A stretch of 64,000 nucleotides of DNA. Source: Saprospiraceae bacterium (GTDB lineage: Bacteria > Bacteroidota > Bacteroidia > Chitinophagales > Saprospiraceae). Where the stretch lies: NCBI GenBank assembly GCA_020628645.1, contig JAHDES010000005.1:62001-126000 (forward strand), given 5' to 3'. Every line of letters begins with the position of its first letter. Position 1 is the first letter of the stretch. Of the stretch, positions 1 through 11,300 are shown in pieces. The position numbers and the translations under genes were made by a program. Below the pieces are notes generated by a model that was not told the DNA's origin, did no database searches, and saw only the letters and a list, made by a program, of their open reading frames with translations.

Positions 1-3000
1 ATTTTGACCAATTGGGGAGGAAACATCACCAATATTGGAGATATCAATGGCGATGGTATAGACGATATAGCAGTAGGAACCCCCGACCAAGGGGCTTGTG
101 TGAATACCATTTCAAGCAACTGTTATTACCTTGGTGCCATGACCGTTTTATTAATGAATGCCGATGGTTCTGTCAACAGCTCCCAAGTGATTTCAGAAGG
201 TCTTGGCGGCTTTAGTGGTATTTCGGATAGCCAATCTGATTTTGGTGGGGATGTGGTCAATATTGGAGATTTGAACAACGATGGCGTAGATGATTTAGTG
301 GTTGCCGATGCTAGTTTCATTTATACCAATCCAAGTTTAGATTTTGCAGGAAATATTCATGTGCTGTTTATGAATGCTGATGGTACAGTAGCCAGTTCTT
401 ATACGCCAGACTATAGTGAATATCCAATCGCTTTTGACAGTTATTTTGCGGATGTATTAATTACTATTGATGATGTTGATGGTGATGGTATTCCTGAAAT
501 GTTAACGAGTGATCGTGATGGATATGTTTATCTCTTATCAATAAATGCTAATGGAACGATTAAAAACCTAAGCTATATAAACACATCTACTTTTCAACCC
601 AACTTATCTGGTTTTTCCAATCCTCAAGTAGTGGACTTTGAGCGTTTAGGGGATTTTGATGGCGATGGAGTAGAAGATTTTATTTTAGGTATCGATGGTA
701 ATGGTGGCGAATATATTATTTGGTATATGAATGCTGATGGGACGGTTAAAATAGAGCAAAACATTACAGATCCTTCTATCATTGATCCAGAGTATGGGTT
801 CTCCAATAATATAGAAGTCATTCCTGATTTTAATGGAGATGGTGTTATAGATTTGATGATATCTGATCCTGGCTATGAAATCCCTGGTACGACAGACCAT
901 ATAGGAGCGGTACATTTTGTAAGTTTAAATGCCGATGGAACGATGGCATCGTCCAAAACACTGGATGGGAGCTATTTTGATCTTCCAACTTCAACTTCTG
1001 GTTTTGGAACTGATTGGTTTGGTAGGGAAACACACTACTTAGGCGATGTAGACAATGATGGTTTTTTCAATATTTGGATCAATGCGAACTTTTATGATCA
1101 ATATGGTGTGCCAGATGTAGAAGGGGTAATGTATTCCATAGATGTTATGTGTGTAGATGGGGAATTTGTTTTACAAGAACAATGCCCAGATGAAATTATT
1201 AATATTATTGCTGCTAATGTAACAGAGGTTTGCCTGAATGATAATATACCTAATATAACGAATGTTACCCTAGCAAATGGCGGGGGGACTGGTTACTTTA
1301 GTTGGGAAATGAGTACAGATGGCGGAGGTAGTTGGGATGTAATTCCGGGTGCTACTACTCTAGAATTTTCAAGTACGGTAAGTATCACAGGAACAACCCA
1401 AATCAGACGAGTGTATGAACACTCTTGTTGTTTAGCCGATCCAGTATATTCTAATGTGGTAACGATTAACATCCAGGGTGAAGCTCCTGAAGTAAATATT
1501 TTACCCAAATTTTATTGTCCTTTAACAGCTGGCTCATCTGCCTTTGAAGTGGAAGTGACTGGTGGTACAGGGCCTTTTACATATAGTTGGTCTCCTAGTA
1601 CTGGTTTAGATAACGCGACTAGTATGACGCCTACTGTAACTTATGGTACAACAGATAGTTATACCTTAATCGTAACGGGCTCAGATGGCTGTAGTACAGA
1701 GGCGACGGGTTTATTGTTTCCAATACAAGCAGACGCAGGAGGAGCTTTGACTTATATTTGCGAAGAAGGGGGCGTCCAAATTGGAATGTCGCCGATCCCT
1801 TCACTCAATCCCATCACTTATTCATGGATTCCTACTACTGGTTTGAGTTGTAGCGACTGTCCTGATCCAATAGCAAATCCAACTGCTTTTACGACTTATA
1901 CTTTAACCGTAGATGATGGCAGTGGCTGTGAAACCACTTCTTCTATCAATGTAAATCCCAATGGTTTTGAAGCAGATGCGGGCAATGATATATATGTGTG
2001 TCAAGGTACAGATGTGACCATTGGCAATAATGCCACACAAGCAGGAGTATTTTATGGCTGGGCACCTGGTTTATATATAAATAATCAAATCACGGCTCAA
2101 CCCACGTTCTTTAGTGGAGTAAGACCTGATCCTAATCCTTTTACATATACCTTAACAACCTTTGATGAAGCTAATGGAGGTTGTTATTCAGTAGATACAA
2201 TGTTGGCGCATGTGGCTTGGGCCGATGCAGGACCAGAAGATGTAGTAACGGTTTGTGGTACACCGATTCAAATCGGTACGCCAGATTGTTGTAATGGACA
2301 AGCAACTTATGAATGGACAACCCTTTCGGGAGATGCTGTTAGTTTTGTTGACCCTAATACTGGCTTATTGACTAGTTCGTCAAATATTCCAATGCCGTAT
2401 GTTCTTCCAACGACCCAATGTACCGAATATCAAGTCACCGTTCGATGGGGTCCCAATGCGGATAATACTGGAGGAGCCGTTTGTACGGATAGCCGAGAAG
2501 TGTGTGTTGGTTGTGGTGATGGTTGTCCAGTAATAGATGTAGCGTTTGATGAAGATATTGCTTGTGGTTTGGGGACTGCTGGAAATACAATGCGTGTACC
2601 TTTAGATCCAGAATGGTGGAATATTAGTTGGTCACCAGGTACTAATTTGAGTTGTACGGATTGTATGGATCCCGTTTTTACCTCCAATATTACGTCTGAC
2701 ATTACCTATACCGCTACCTATACCAGCAAAGCTGATCCTACTATTAGTTGTTTCTTTGAAGTAGAAGTATTCAATTCAGCCTCAGCATTTCCTATTGCTA
2801 CTGCCCAAGGAGGCTGGATGTGCCCAAGTGGTAGTCTTCAAATAGGTGGGCCTCCTGTAGTGGGTTGGTCCTATAGTTGGTCAAGTACATTTGGTTTGGA
2901 TGATGCTTTGAGTTCCAATCCAACGGTATCAGGAATTACGTCTAGTCGGAATTATACCCTTACCGTAAGCGATGACGTAACAGGCTGTAGTGCTGATACC

Positions 3001-4998
3001 ACTATTCGAGTAGGGGTATTACGAGGATCAGACTTAGCTGTTTTTAGTGTCGAAGGTTGTGTAGGAGATCAAGTCTCTCTAGGTGCTGATCCTATTCCAG
3101 GAGTAACCTATTCTTGGACACCCACCACTGGATTAGACAATCCAAACAGTGCAAACCCAACACTAACTATATCCAATACAACAGCTACCAATTATTCAGT
3201 AAGCGCAACAGGTTTCGGTTGTACGGAAACAGATGATGTGGATATAACTGTATATACCGATATACCTTATGAGGGACCCAATCCATTTTATCTTTGTGAA
3301 GGGGCAGAATCTATTAGTATTGGTATTGAAGTGAATTGGCGATATGACACTCCAGAAGATATAACTTATGCTTGGTCGCCATCTACGGGTTTGAGCTCAA
3401 CTTCAGGAAACCCTGTTTTGGTTTCAGGTCTTACAACCTCTACTACCTATACAGTTACCATGACATCTGGAGGCGGAGGTTGTGTAACTGAAGTGCCAAT
3501 CGAGGTTAATGTAACTCCCAATCCAACGGCTACTTTACCAGATATTGAAATTTGTGATGAAACAATGGTTACCTTAGGGCCTACAACACCAGATGCCAAT
3601 ATTGAATATTATTGGGATCAACCAGAGACTTTGGATGATGCTACTAGAAATCCGAATCCTATTGCAACTATAGATGGGCCAACGACTTATACGGTTTCAT
3701 TAGTCGATCAAACTTCCTATTGTATTGGTGAAGCGACTCAAAATATTGTATTAGAAGGAACAGAAGCAAATGCTGGCCCCGATTTTAGCGTTTGTGAAAG
3801 TACGGCTGTTACCTTGGGATTGAATGCAGCGGAGGCGGGAACTACCTATTCTTGGTCGCCTGCTTTATATTTAGATGATCCGAATATAGCTCAACCTACT
3901 GCTACGCCTGAAAATACAATTACTTATGTATTGACGACTACAAAAGATGGCTGTTCTGATTCCGATACGGTTAGTATATTAGTTACCCCAGGGGTAGAAT
4001 TTGATTTACGTCCTTATTCTGTCGTTTGTGCGGGAGGATGTGGAATGATAGGCGTGCCTTTTGATCCTGCCTATACTTATGAATGGTTTCCTGCAGATGC
4101 AGTAAGTTCGCCAACTTTGTCAATGACAGAGGTGTGTCCTACTTCAAGTACAACGGTTTATTTAACCATAACTGATCCCGTAACGGGCTGTTCAGAGACA
4201 CAAAGTACGATCATCACACCAATCATCTTTCCCAATAATGATATGGAATTGATAGATGGATTGGTCTGTGTAGATTCGGCAGCTACTATAGATTTATTAA
4301 ATTCCGAACTCAATGTTAACTACCAATTACGCGATAATACTAATGATAATCCTATCGGTGCTGTAGTCGTAGGTACAGGCGGTACGATTAGTTTCCAGAA
4401 TGACCCTCTAAATGCAGTAGGTTCCTATGAATTTAACGTCTTAGCTATGAGTGCTACTACCGATTGTGAACAAGAATTGATTGATATTGCTACCGTGACG
4501 GTAGAAGTATGTGATTATCCGACGATGCCACGATGTGATGCACCAGCTTGTCATTTTACGAGCAATGATCTTTATTTAGGTACTGCCATTAATTCTAATA
4601 ATGATCAAGGTGTTAGCTTTCCAAATGATATTCATCCTTCTAATCGAATTAATCTTCCTGTTTCTATTTATAATAATACAGGAAGTACAGCCTATTTAAA
4701 TGTATGGGTAGATTGGAATAGTGATGGCGATTTTATTGATGCTGGAGAGCAAATTGCAAGTGAAACATATCCCTATGCAAGTTATAATGGATCATTTTTA
4801 GTTTCGCTACCAACAATAATACCTTCGACAATTGTCCTAGACTCGGATATCGACTTTTTATTTCGCTTAAGTACAGATGAAAGTTCAATTGAGGAAGCTT
4901 GTGAAGGCGCTTGTTCGCCAGATGGAGAAGTAGAAGATTATCAATTACGCATTGGTTGTAAGACCGATGGCTGTTTTCCAGTCATTATACAAAATTAA
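1..4998 (+). CDS. Giant secreted FG-GAP / Ig-like / GEVED protein, 5' end missing
   Basis: The reading frame is already open at the window edge, so the true start and any signal peptide lie upstream; 1664 residues are readable from base 4. Residues 1-380 hold several FG-GAP type repeats with calcium-binding signatures such as GDINGDGIDD, the kind that build beta-propellers. Residues about 400-1410 are a chain of cysteine-containing Ig/PKD-like repeats of roughly 80-90 residues, each with a CxGxxVxIG-like strand followed by a YSWSPTTGLD-like strand. Residues about 1510-1650 form a GEVED domain (WVDWNSDGDF, DGEVEDY). It ends shortly after GEVED with a Cys-containing tail and shows no standard T9SS C-terminal domain. 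Likely a cell-surface adhesin or structural protein; ligand unknown. The C-terminal third is paralogous to the genes at 8329 and 12936. Confidence 0.85.
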   Translation: MLTNWGGNITNIGDINGDGIDDIAVGTPDQGACVNTISSNCYYLGAMTVLLMNADGSVNSSQVISEGLGGFSGISDSQSDFGGDVVNIGDLNNDGVDDLVVADASFIYTNPSLDFAGNIHVLFMNADGTVASSYTPDYSEYPIAFDSYFADVLITIDDVDGDGIPEMLTSDRDGYVYLLSINANGTIKNLSYINTSTFQPNLSGFSNPQVVDFERLGDFDGDGVEDFILGIDGNGGEYIIWYMNADGTVKIEQNITDPSIIDPEYGFSNNIEVIPDFNGDGVIDLMISDPGYEIPGTTDHIGAVHFVSLNADGTMASSKTLDGSYFDLPTSTSGFGTDWFGRETHYLGDVDNDGFFNIWINANFYDQYGVPDVEGVMYSIDVMCVDGEFVLQEQCPDEIINIIAANVTEVCLNDNIPNITNVTLANGGGTGYFSWEMSTDGGGSWDVIPGATTLEFSSTVSITGTTQIRRVYEHSCCLADPVYSNVVTINIQGEAPEVNILPKFYCPLTAGSSAFEVEVTGGTGPFTYSWSPSTGLDNATSMTPTVTYGTTDSYTLIVTGSDGCSTEATGLLFPIQADAGGALTYICEEGGVQIGMSPIPSLNPITYSWIPTTGLSCSDCPDPIANPTAFTTYTLTVDDGSGCETTSSINVNPNGFEADAGNDIYVCQGTDVTIGNNATQAGVFYGWAPGLYINNQITAQPTFFSGVRPDPNPFTYTLTTFDEANGGCYSVDTMLAHVAWADAGPEDVVTVCGTPIQIGTPDCCNGQATYEWTTLSGDAVSFVDPNTGLLTSSSNIPMPYVLPTTQCTEYQVTVRWGPNADNTGGAVCTDSREVCVGCGDGCPVIDVAFDEDIACGLGTAGNTMRVPLDPEWWNISWSPGTNLSCTDCMDPVFTSNITSDITYTATYTSKADPTISCFFEVEVFNSASAFPIATAQGGWMCPSGSLQIGGPPVVGWSYSWSSTFGLDDALSSNPTVSGITSSRNYTLTVSDDVTGCSADTTIRVGVLRGSDLAVFSVEGCVGDQVSLGADPIPGVTYSWTPTTGLDNPNSANPTLTISNTTATNYSVSATGFGCTETDDVDITVYTDIPYEGPNPFYLCEGAESISIGIEVNWRYDTPEDITYAWSPSTGLSSTSGNPVLVSGLTTSTTYTVTMTSGGGGCVTEVPIEVNVTPNPTATLPDIEICDETMVTLGPTTPDANIEYYWDQPETLDDATRNPNPIATIDGPTTYTVSLVDQTSYCIGEATQNIVLEGTEANAGPDFSVCESTAVTLGLNAAEAGTTYSWSPALYLDDPNIAQPTATPENTITYVLTTTKDGCSDSDTVSILVTPGVEFDLRPYSVVCAGGCGMIGVPFDPAYTYEWFPADAVSSPTLSMTEVCPTSSTTVYLTITDPVTGCSETQSTIITPIIFPNNDMELIDGLVCVDSAATIDLLNSELNVNYQLRDNTNDNPIGAVVVGTGGTISFQNDPLNAVGSYEFNVLAMSATTDCEQELIDIATVTVEVCDYPTMPRCDAPACHFTSNDLYLGTAINSNNDQGVSFPNDIHPSNRINLPVSIYNNTGSTAYLNVWVDWNSDGDFIDAGEQIASETYPYASYNGSFLVSLPTIIPSTIVLDSDIDFLFRLSTDESSIEEACEGACSPDGEVEDYQLRIGCKTDGCFPVIIQN

Positions 4999-5008
4999 GA
5001 TAACTTAT

Positions 5009-5093
5009 TTATTGTGCATATTTATTTCCCTTACTTTAGCCTTAGAGTAGGGGATTTTTAGTTTAAAAAAGAACTGGGATATTTTCCAAAACG
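5009..5093. repeat. 85-bp repeat, copy A (3' UTR, terminator, kinase 3' end)
   Basis: 83 of 85 bases are identical to 12618-12702. The block covers the 3' untranslated region of the giant gene, a terminator hairpin and the last 11 codons plus stop of the minus-strand kinase gene. The coding sequence just upstream of the two copies is clearly more diverged than this block. Confidence 0.9.
5028..5060. terminator. Terminator between convergent genes
   Basis: An 11-bp stem with two or three G-T pairs (CCCTTACTTTA with TAGAGTAGGGG, loop GCCT) is followed by ATTTTTA on the plus strand. It sits between the ends of the convergent giant gene and kinase gene; the T-run overlaps the kinase stop codon. 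On the minus strand the hairpin lies directly after that stop but lacks a clear U-tract. Confidence 0.75.
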
Positions 5094-7928
5094 CTTATAA
5101 AAACTTCGAGAAAAACGTTTTAAATCCTTAAATCCAGTAGAATATGCTACCGCTTTGACCGTATTGTATTCCTGATTTTCTAACATTCGTTTGGCTTCTT
5201 GTAATCGAACTTCTTGGATATATTTTTTAGGTGTTAAACCAATCAAACTTTTAGTTTTTCTATTAAGATGAGAATAACTTATACCCATATCAGGGAGAAT
5301 ATCTTCAAGATTGAAATCAAAATTATTTAAGTTTTCTTTTATCAAATCTTCTAGAAGTTTAAATAAAGCCCGATCCTGTGCACTGTAGCTATTCTTAGTT
5401 ACTGAACTATTATTAGTTTCATCTATAAGCCGATTTTTCTCTTCGTTTATATTTTCTGCAAGTGTAAGTAAATTATTAATATGAGTTTTCAACTCGCTTA
5501 TTTGAAAGGGTTTCTGCAAGTAATTATTGACACCCATTAATAAGGCATCAATTTTATCTTTGGGCTCATGGCGAGCAGTAAGCATTAGAGTAGGGATACT
5601 AGCATGATTTTCTTTATTTTTAATGGTTTCAATGAGTTCTTTTCCATCCATATTAGGCATCATCCAATCGCTTACAATAATCGAGGGTTGTTTTTTATCT
5701 AAAAACTGGAGCGCTTCATGACCATCATGAGCAAATGCTAGATGATAATCTTCCCTTAATGCATTAAATAAGTATAAACACATATCCATATTATCTTCTA
5801 CAATAAGGATATAATTATATTCAGTATAGTCCTCTAATACTTCTTTTTTTGGAAGAAAGTTTTCTTCTAAAGCAGGAGTTGTAGAAATAGGATAAATAAG
5901 CGGATGTTCTGCCGATGAGGAATGTTTTATTGGAATTTGAAAAGAAAAGGTACTTCCTTTACCAAACGTACTTTCTACTTCAATTTGCCCTTCTAGTAGT
6001 TCGACATATTCCTTACAAATAGCCAGTCCTATTCCAATACCGCCATTTATACCACTATTTGTTTGAGACTGGAAAAATTGGTCAAAAATATGGGGAATAT
6101 CTTCTTTTGGAATCCCTTGCCCATTGTCTTGAATACTGAATTGGAGCTGATTATTTCGAATGACATATTGAACCATTATTTGCCCATTTGAAAGGGTATA
6201 TTTCATGGCATTACTCAGTAAGTTTCCAATAATGATCTTTAGTTTTGGTAGGTCTGTTTTAATAGTGATTAAAGAATTTGGAAAAGATTTGTTTAAATTA
6301 ATATTTTTCATTTTTGCTAAACCCTCATACTCTATGAAAATCGAATGCATAAAGTCGGAAAGCTCGCATTGATAAATGGTGGGTTTTATTTCATTGTTAT
6401 TAATTTTTGAAATGTCTAAAATTTGATTGACCATTTGTAATAACTGCTCACTATTCCGTTTTGCCAAAGCTACATTAAAATTTTTTTCTTTCTCTAAAGG
6501 TTCCAAGACTCCAATGATGATAGATAAGGGGGTTCTTAATTCATGAGAAATGTTATTGAATAATTTGTTTTTGAATTGATTTAATTCTTTCAGTCGTTGA
6601 GCTTGCTGTTCAATCGTTTTTTTATGTTCTAAATCTTTTGAAAGCAATTGGTTTTTCTTTCTGATTTGGAAAAACAAGATACCACCGATTCCTAAAAGAA
6701 ATATACTTAGTAATAAACCGAAGGAGAGAGAGATGTTTTTGGTCGTCTTTAATTGGCTTTCTATTTCTAAAGAAGCTATTTCTTGCTCTTTTTGCGTATG
6801 CTCAAATTGAGCGTTCATATAGTCGATGTAATTCGTTCGTTTTTGGTCAAAAAGTTCTTTTTCTAGTTTTGTTTTTTTCTGTTCGGCTTCTAGTGCTTTT
6901 TGATAATCTCCTTTTGAAAGATGGTAATCTTTTTTTACAGTATAAAAATACGTATCTAATTTAGTAGAATCTTTGCTTACTTTAGATTCAAGGGTATCAA
7001 ATAGCATATCTAAATCTTTGCAGTTTTTTGTTTTTAAACAATAAGCTATTTTTGTCTTAATGAAAAATAAAGAGTTATCATGACGTAAAGGAATAGATTT
7101 ATCAAGATAAATTTTCGCTTGGTCTATTTTGTTTTGTTCTAAAAGAAATTGGGCATAATATAGATATGAATAATAAGCTCTTGAGCGATAGCGAGGAATA
7201 TCTAAAGTATCTATTAACTGGACATTTTCAATGCCCTTTTGGAAATAATAATGGGCAGAGTCCACTTGATGTTGCTCTTGATACAACTTGGCTAGTGGTA
7301 TATAGTTGCTTGCTCGAACATAATATTTTCTTGGAACACCAAAATGCTTACCTGCCTCAATACTCAACTTTAAATAAGTCAATGCACTTGAGTCATCTCC
7401 CATATCCATAAAAATTCGACTGATATTATTAAGGGGATAAAGAACCTTTACGGGATAGATCGATTTATTATAATACTCAAATGAGCGATAAAAGTGATTG
7501 ATAGCTAAATGGAGATTGCCCCTATTTTTATGGGCAAGACCTAAATAAGTTTCTGAACCACCAAGAACATCCAAGTTATCTAATTTTTTGCCTATCTCAC
7601 TATAATGTTTTGCATAATGTAATATGCTATCTGCCTGACCGAAATAATAATGTAGCGTAAATAGGTGACTTATATATGCCGAGGAAAGACTATCATTGAT
7701 AGATTGTGCTGCTTTTAGACCTTTATGGGTATAGTATAACTTTTTTTCAAAAGATAGTTTAGGTGGTAATTTATTCTCAATTATAATGGTGTAGTTTTCT
7801 ATATCCTTTTCAGAAGAAAGGGGATTGCTTTCTAGTTGTTGTAGTATAGCTATGGAATCGCTAGTTTGACTTAAAGCATTTGCTAAGAAAAAAAAAGATA
7901 ATAGTATAAAATGAAATATCTTTTTCAT
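5058..7928 (-). CDS. Hybrid two-component regulator: TPR sensor, histidine kinase, receiver, AraC-type HTH
   Basis: 956 residues combining a complete phosphorelay and a transcription factor. Order: signal peptide (MKKIFHFILLSFFFLANALS), a periplasmic TPR-like helical region (about 30-370), one membrane segment (about 396-419), a short coiled coil, HisKA with phospho-accepting His near 462 (NISHELRTPLS), HATPase_c with GQGIPKEDIPHIFDQFF and GIGIGLAI motifs, a receiver with its phospho-Asp in VSDWMMPNMDG (about 753), and an AraC/HTH_18 domain at about 850-956. Resembles the Bacteroidota HTCS regulators, but with a TPR sensor instead of the usual beta-propeller. It lies between two paralogous giant surface protein genes; regulation of these by the kinase is an inference from position. 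Confidence 0.93.
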   Translation of the reverse strand: MKKIFHFILLSFFFLANALSQTSDSIAILQQLESNPLSSEKDIENYTIIIENKLPPKLSFEKKLYYTHKGLKAAQSINDSLSSAYISHLFTLHYYFGQADSILHYAKHYSEIGKKLDNLDVLGGSETYLGLAHKNRGNLHLAINHFYRSFEYYNKSIYPVKVLYPLNNISRIFMDMGDDSSALTYLKLSIEAGKHFGVPRKYYVRASNYIPLAKLYQEQHQVDSAHYYFQKGIENVQLIDTLDIPRYRSRAYYSYLYYAQFLLEQNKIDQAKIYLDKSIPLRHDNSLFFIKTKIAYCLKTKNCKDLDMLFDTLESKVSKDSTKLDTYFYTVKKDYHLSKGDYQKALEAEQKKTKLEKELFDQKRTNYIDYMNAQFEHTQKEQEIASLEIESQLKTTKNISLSFGLLLSIFLLGIGGILFFQIRKKNQLLSKDLEHKKTIEQQAQRLKELNQFKNKLFNNISHELRTPLSIIIGVLEPLEKEKNFNVALAKRNSEQLLQMVNQILDISKINNNEIKPTIYQCELSDFMHSIFIEYEGLAKMKNINLNKSFPNSLITIKTDLPKLKIIIGNLLSNAMKYTLSNGQIMVQYVIRNNQLQFSIQDNGQGIPKEDIPHIFDQFFQSQTNSGINGGIGIGLAICKEYVELLEGQIEVESTFGKGSTFSFQIPIKHSSSAEHPLIYPISTTPALEENFLPKKEVLEDYTEYNYILIVEDNMDMCLYLFNALREDYHLAFAHDGHEALQFLDKKQPSIIVSDWMMPNMDGKELIETIKNKENHASIPTLMLTARHEPKDKIDALLMGVNNYLQKPFQISELKTHINNLLTLAENINEEKNRLIDETNNSSVTKNSYSAQDRALFKLLEDLIKENLNNFDFNLEDILPDMGISYSHLNRKTKSLIGLTPKKYIQEVRLQEAKRMLENQEYNTVKAVAYSTGFKDLKRFSRSFYKRFGKYPSSFLN

Positions 7929-8328
7929 TTTCAGTAGTTCTCGGGTGTAATTTTACAATTGTGCAAATTTAAAAATATACATTTTTTTTGGTTCAAGGAT
8001 AAAGAATGGCACTGCAAACCCCTAAAACATATTGTTAGGAATTTTTTGCCCCCTATTTGATAAAATATGCCCCCCTTATACTAGAGTTTTCTTTTCGGAT
8101 TGGCATATATGTTGTGTAAATGTTGTGTATGTGTTGTAAAAACACCTCATGTGTAAGGAGAAATTTAGTCCTTCAAAGTAATTTTGAAGGAAAATTTAAA
8201 GAGATGTTTTCCTCTTTTGGATACTCTTTAAACCTTAATACGTTCTATTTTTTATATTTTTAGTCTTCTATTAGTTCTACAATATTATTCATTGTTATCA
8301 ATTTTTTGATAATTATAAATAGTCATGT
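7929..8328. other. 400-bp divergent intergenic region
   Basis: No gene seen. It holds the kinase promoter candidate, a short tandem of TGTTGTGT-like units near 8110-8140, an 8-bp inverted repeat CCTTCAAA/TTTGAAGG at 8170-8190 and a small AT-rich hairpin (TTATCA/TGATAA) at 8295-8312, just upstream of the next start codon. Promoters for both flanking genes must lie here. Confidence 0.6.
7964..7997 (-). promoter_or_regulatory. Candidate promoter of the hybrid kinase gene
   Basis: On the minus strand 7964-7971 reads TAAATTTG, an exact TAnnTTTG -7 box, and 7994-7997 reads CTTG, one mismatch from TTTG, 22 bases upstream. The start codon at 7928 would lie about 30 bases after the transcription start. 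Match by eye to the published Bacteroidota consensus. Confidence 0.45.
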
Positions 8329-11300
8329 ATGCACTATAGTCTCTATCCCAAGCTTATGAACATAACTGCTGTTATTCTCGTTTGTTATGTTTTATTATTA
8401 AATGATCAACATTATTACAATGATTTCTTTTCCATAGTTGATCAACAAACTTCCTCAATATCTTCATTATCCTATTACATAACAGATGATATACAAGATC
8501 AATATCACCTGAAGAAATCAATAAAAAATACTACTTCTCAAGTATTTCATTTGTTTACACATGGAAAGAGTGGTGCTTTATTGATTGATGGGGAATGGAA
8601 AAATGCACCCCAAATTGCAAATTGGTTACAAGAAAAAAAATTAGTATACCACAAAAATCAACTAAATATCTATGGATGTGAGTTTGCCAAAGGCGAACAA
8701 GGACGAAAAGCAGTCGCCTACTTGGAAGCAACCTTAGGTCTAAAAGTGGCTGCCTCAGACGATATTACAGGAAAAGATGGGGACTGGGAATTGGAAGTGG
8801 GACATAGCTTCAGCAGCATTACTGTTCATGATTACGCCTACAGTTTGCAAACCTGTACAGTCAATGCGGGTGTGCCTGAAGCATTTTGTGCTGAGAATAT
8901 CATACTAGATGGTGAAGTATCAACCTTAAATGCAGATTTGTCCTCAGTCATGTGGACTATCGTATCCGCTCCTGCTGGATCTACTGCAACTATAACTAAT
9001 CCTACCTCAGTCGATACAGATGTAAAGCAAGCAGGTCAAGTTTCTGGAGATTATATCTTTCAGATAGAAATGAACTGCTCAGATGGCTCTGGCACAGCGA
9101 CACAAACCGTCACACATACGGTAGTTGCAATTCCTTATCCTGAGCAGGAAATTATTGATGATCCATTCTGTTGGGATGGGAGTCCTATTTCTTTAAATGG
9201 TTTCGACCCTGGACCTGGTTATACGGTTAGGTGGAGTCAGGAAAATGGGGCTGATGGCATAATTACTAATGAAAATAGCCCTAATGCTACGTGGATGCCT
9301 GATCCAGATAATTATACTTGTCGGGCAAGCGGGGATGCAGAAACACAAATTATCCAATACAGGATAACAGAAGACGCTACAGGTTGTGCTAGGTGGTCCA
9401 ACCAATATGTCTCATGGTATGATGCTACTGTACCTGTGTATATCAATATTCAAACCAATGGTAAAGACTTATGTTTTCAACTAGATGCAGCCTGTTCATT
9501 GGATGGGAGCGGACTATGGACAGCTTCGGGACCAGGTACTATAACATTCAATAACGATACTTTTTCCGAGACTTATGCTTGTGTCTCCGCTCCTGGACCC
9601 TATACATTCACTTGGACTGTTATAGGTCCAGCTTGTCGGACAGGGACAGCATCACAAACCGTGACCATTGAAGGATTTGGTGCTGGTGGTACTTTTGAAA
9701 TAGACGCAGGAGAAGATATGTTCTTTTGCGATATTCCAAACCCGCATACATTTTCGCCCTTTCCTCCTGAGCCCGGTATGACGGCTAGTTGGCTACAGCT
9801 AGATGGAGCTCCAGTGACAATCACCGATCCGACCAATGCATTTTCAACCATCACAGGTATGACCGACTTGGGGGGGCCTTATGAGTTTCAATTAACCCTT
9901 TGTACAGCCGTTGATTGTTGTGTACGAGATACAGTTGTCTTTGAAGGAAGAGGTGATTTAGAGTGGCAAACAAATGTTAACACTGGCTGTGGAGTAGGAT
10001 ATTTAGATGACTACTTGATTCGCCAGATTGGAGGTGTACAAATTGGCGGACTAGATACCATAGAGATGTGTATAACGATGACAGAAATGCCGCAAACGCA
10101 GATTGACCTCTTCGGTGGTATTGACATCCGATGGAGAGATTTTGATGGAGGATACGCCTATAATGTAGATACTCTTTTTGATGTTGGACTCAATCAACAA
10201 GTTTGCTTTAGAGGTTCTGGTCAGGCTATTCTTGATGCTTATTGGAGTAATGCGAAAGATGAATTATCTCCTACCAAAATACATCTTGCCTTAGAAAGAC
10301 CTTACCATTCTGGTACCTACTGTGCAAATATGGAAATTTGGGATGGATGTACCACACAAACTTTCCAAGCATGCCACTATGCAAGTACAGACATAGGTAG
10401 GGATGCCAATGCAGGTACAGATATATTCCTCCCTTGTAATGTCAAAGATGTCATGCTCTCGGGTAATCACCTTGGAGATGGAAGTGTGGAAGATGGAGAC
10501 TATTTTAACATAGGTATGTGGTCTTATGTCTCTGGACCTTTGGATCCTTTCGATAATATGGCATCAGATTACCTCTTGCACAATCCATTAATAACAGACC
10601 TTGTGGATGGTACGTATGTATTAAGATATACCAATCTAAATGGTCCAGAATGCGCAGAACAATATGATGATATGACACTGGTAGTAGATCTAAGAGAAAT
10701 GAATTTTGTTCCTATAGTTACGAATATTGGTTGTGAAGGCGGCAATACAGGATCAATAAACATCACCAATATTACGGGAGAAGTTGCAGGCCCATACATG
10801 TATAGTATTGATGGTGGAACTACGCTTCAAAGTGCTAGTCTTTTTACGGGTTTAGCTGCGGGAACTTATGACCTCTATGTGGAGGGCGAAGATGGATGTC
10901 GTGCAGAAGCACAAATAGAATTAACTGCGGCAGTTCCACCAATGTGTACAATTGATGCTTTAGGACAACCTACTTGTGAGAATATGTCAGGAGGAGGTGC
11001 AAGTGTTACCGCAACCGAAGGCGTTCCACCTTATACCTATGCGTGGTCAAGTGGAGGCAATGCAAGTACTGCTCTTGGACTGGTGGGGGGGACACATACA
11101 GTAACGGTTACAGATAGCCAAGGCTGTACGGTCGAGTGTGATATTACATTGGACACACCTACAGGTTGTTGTGAAGTAACGATATTGACAGCAGAACAGT
11201 CAGAATGTATGGATAATGCTACCCCTACTTCTATTGCAGATGATTATTTTACTGTAACAATTAATGCGACGAATACTTTTTCTAGTTTATTGCAGTATGA

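Noticed and set aside
1210-4500. Tandem DNA repeats or a CRISPR-like array in the giant genes
   Set aside because: The repetition is at protein level (Ig-like domains with diverged codons); no exact short direct repeats with regular spacers occur.
7166-7411. 81-codon plus-strand frame over the hybrid kinase
   Set aside because: Antisense to the TPR region of the kinase; shadow.
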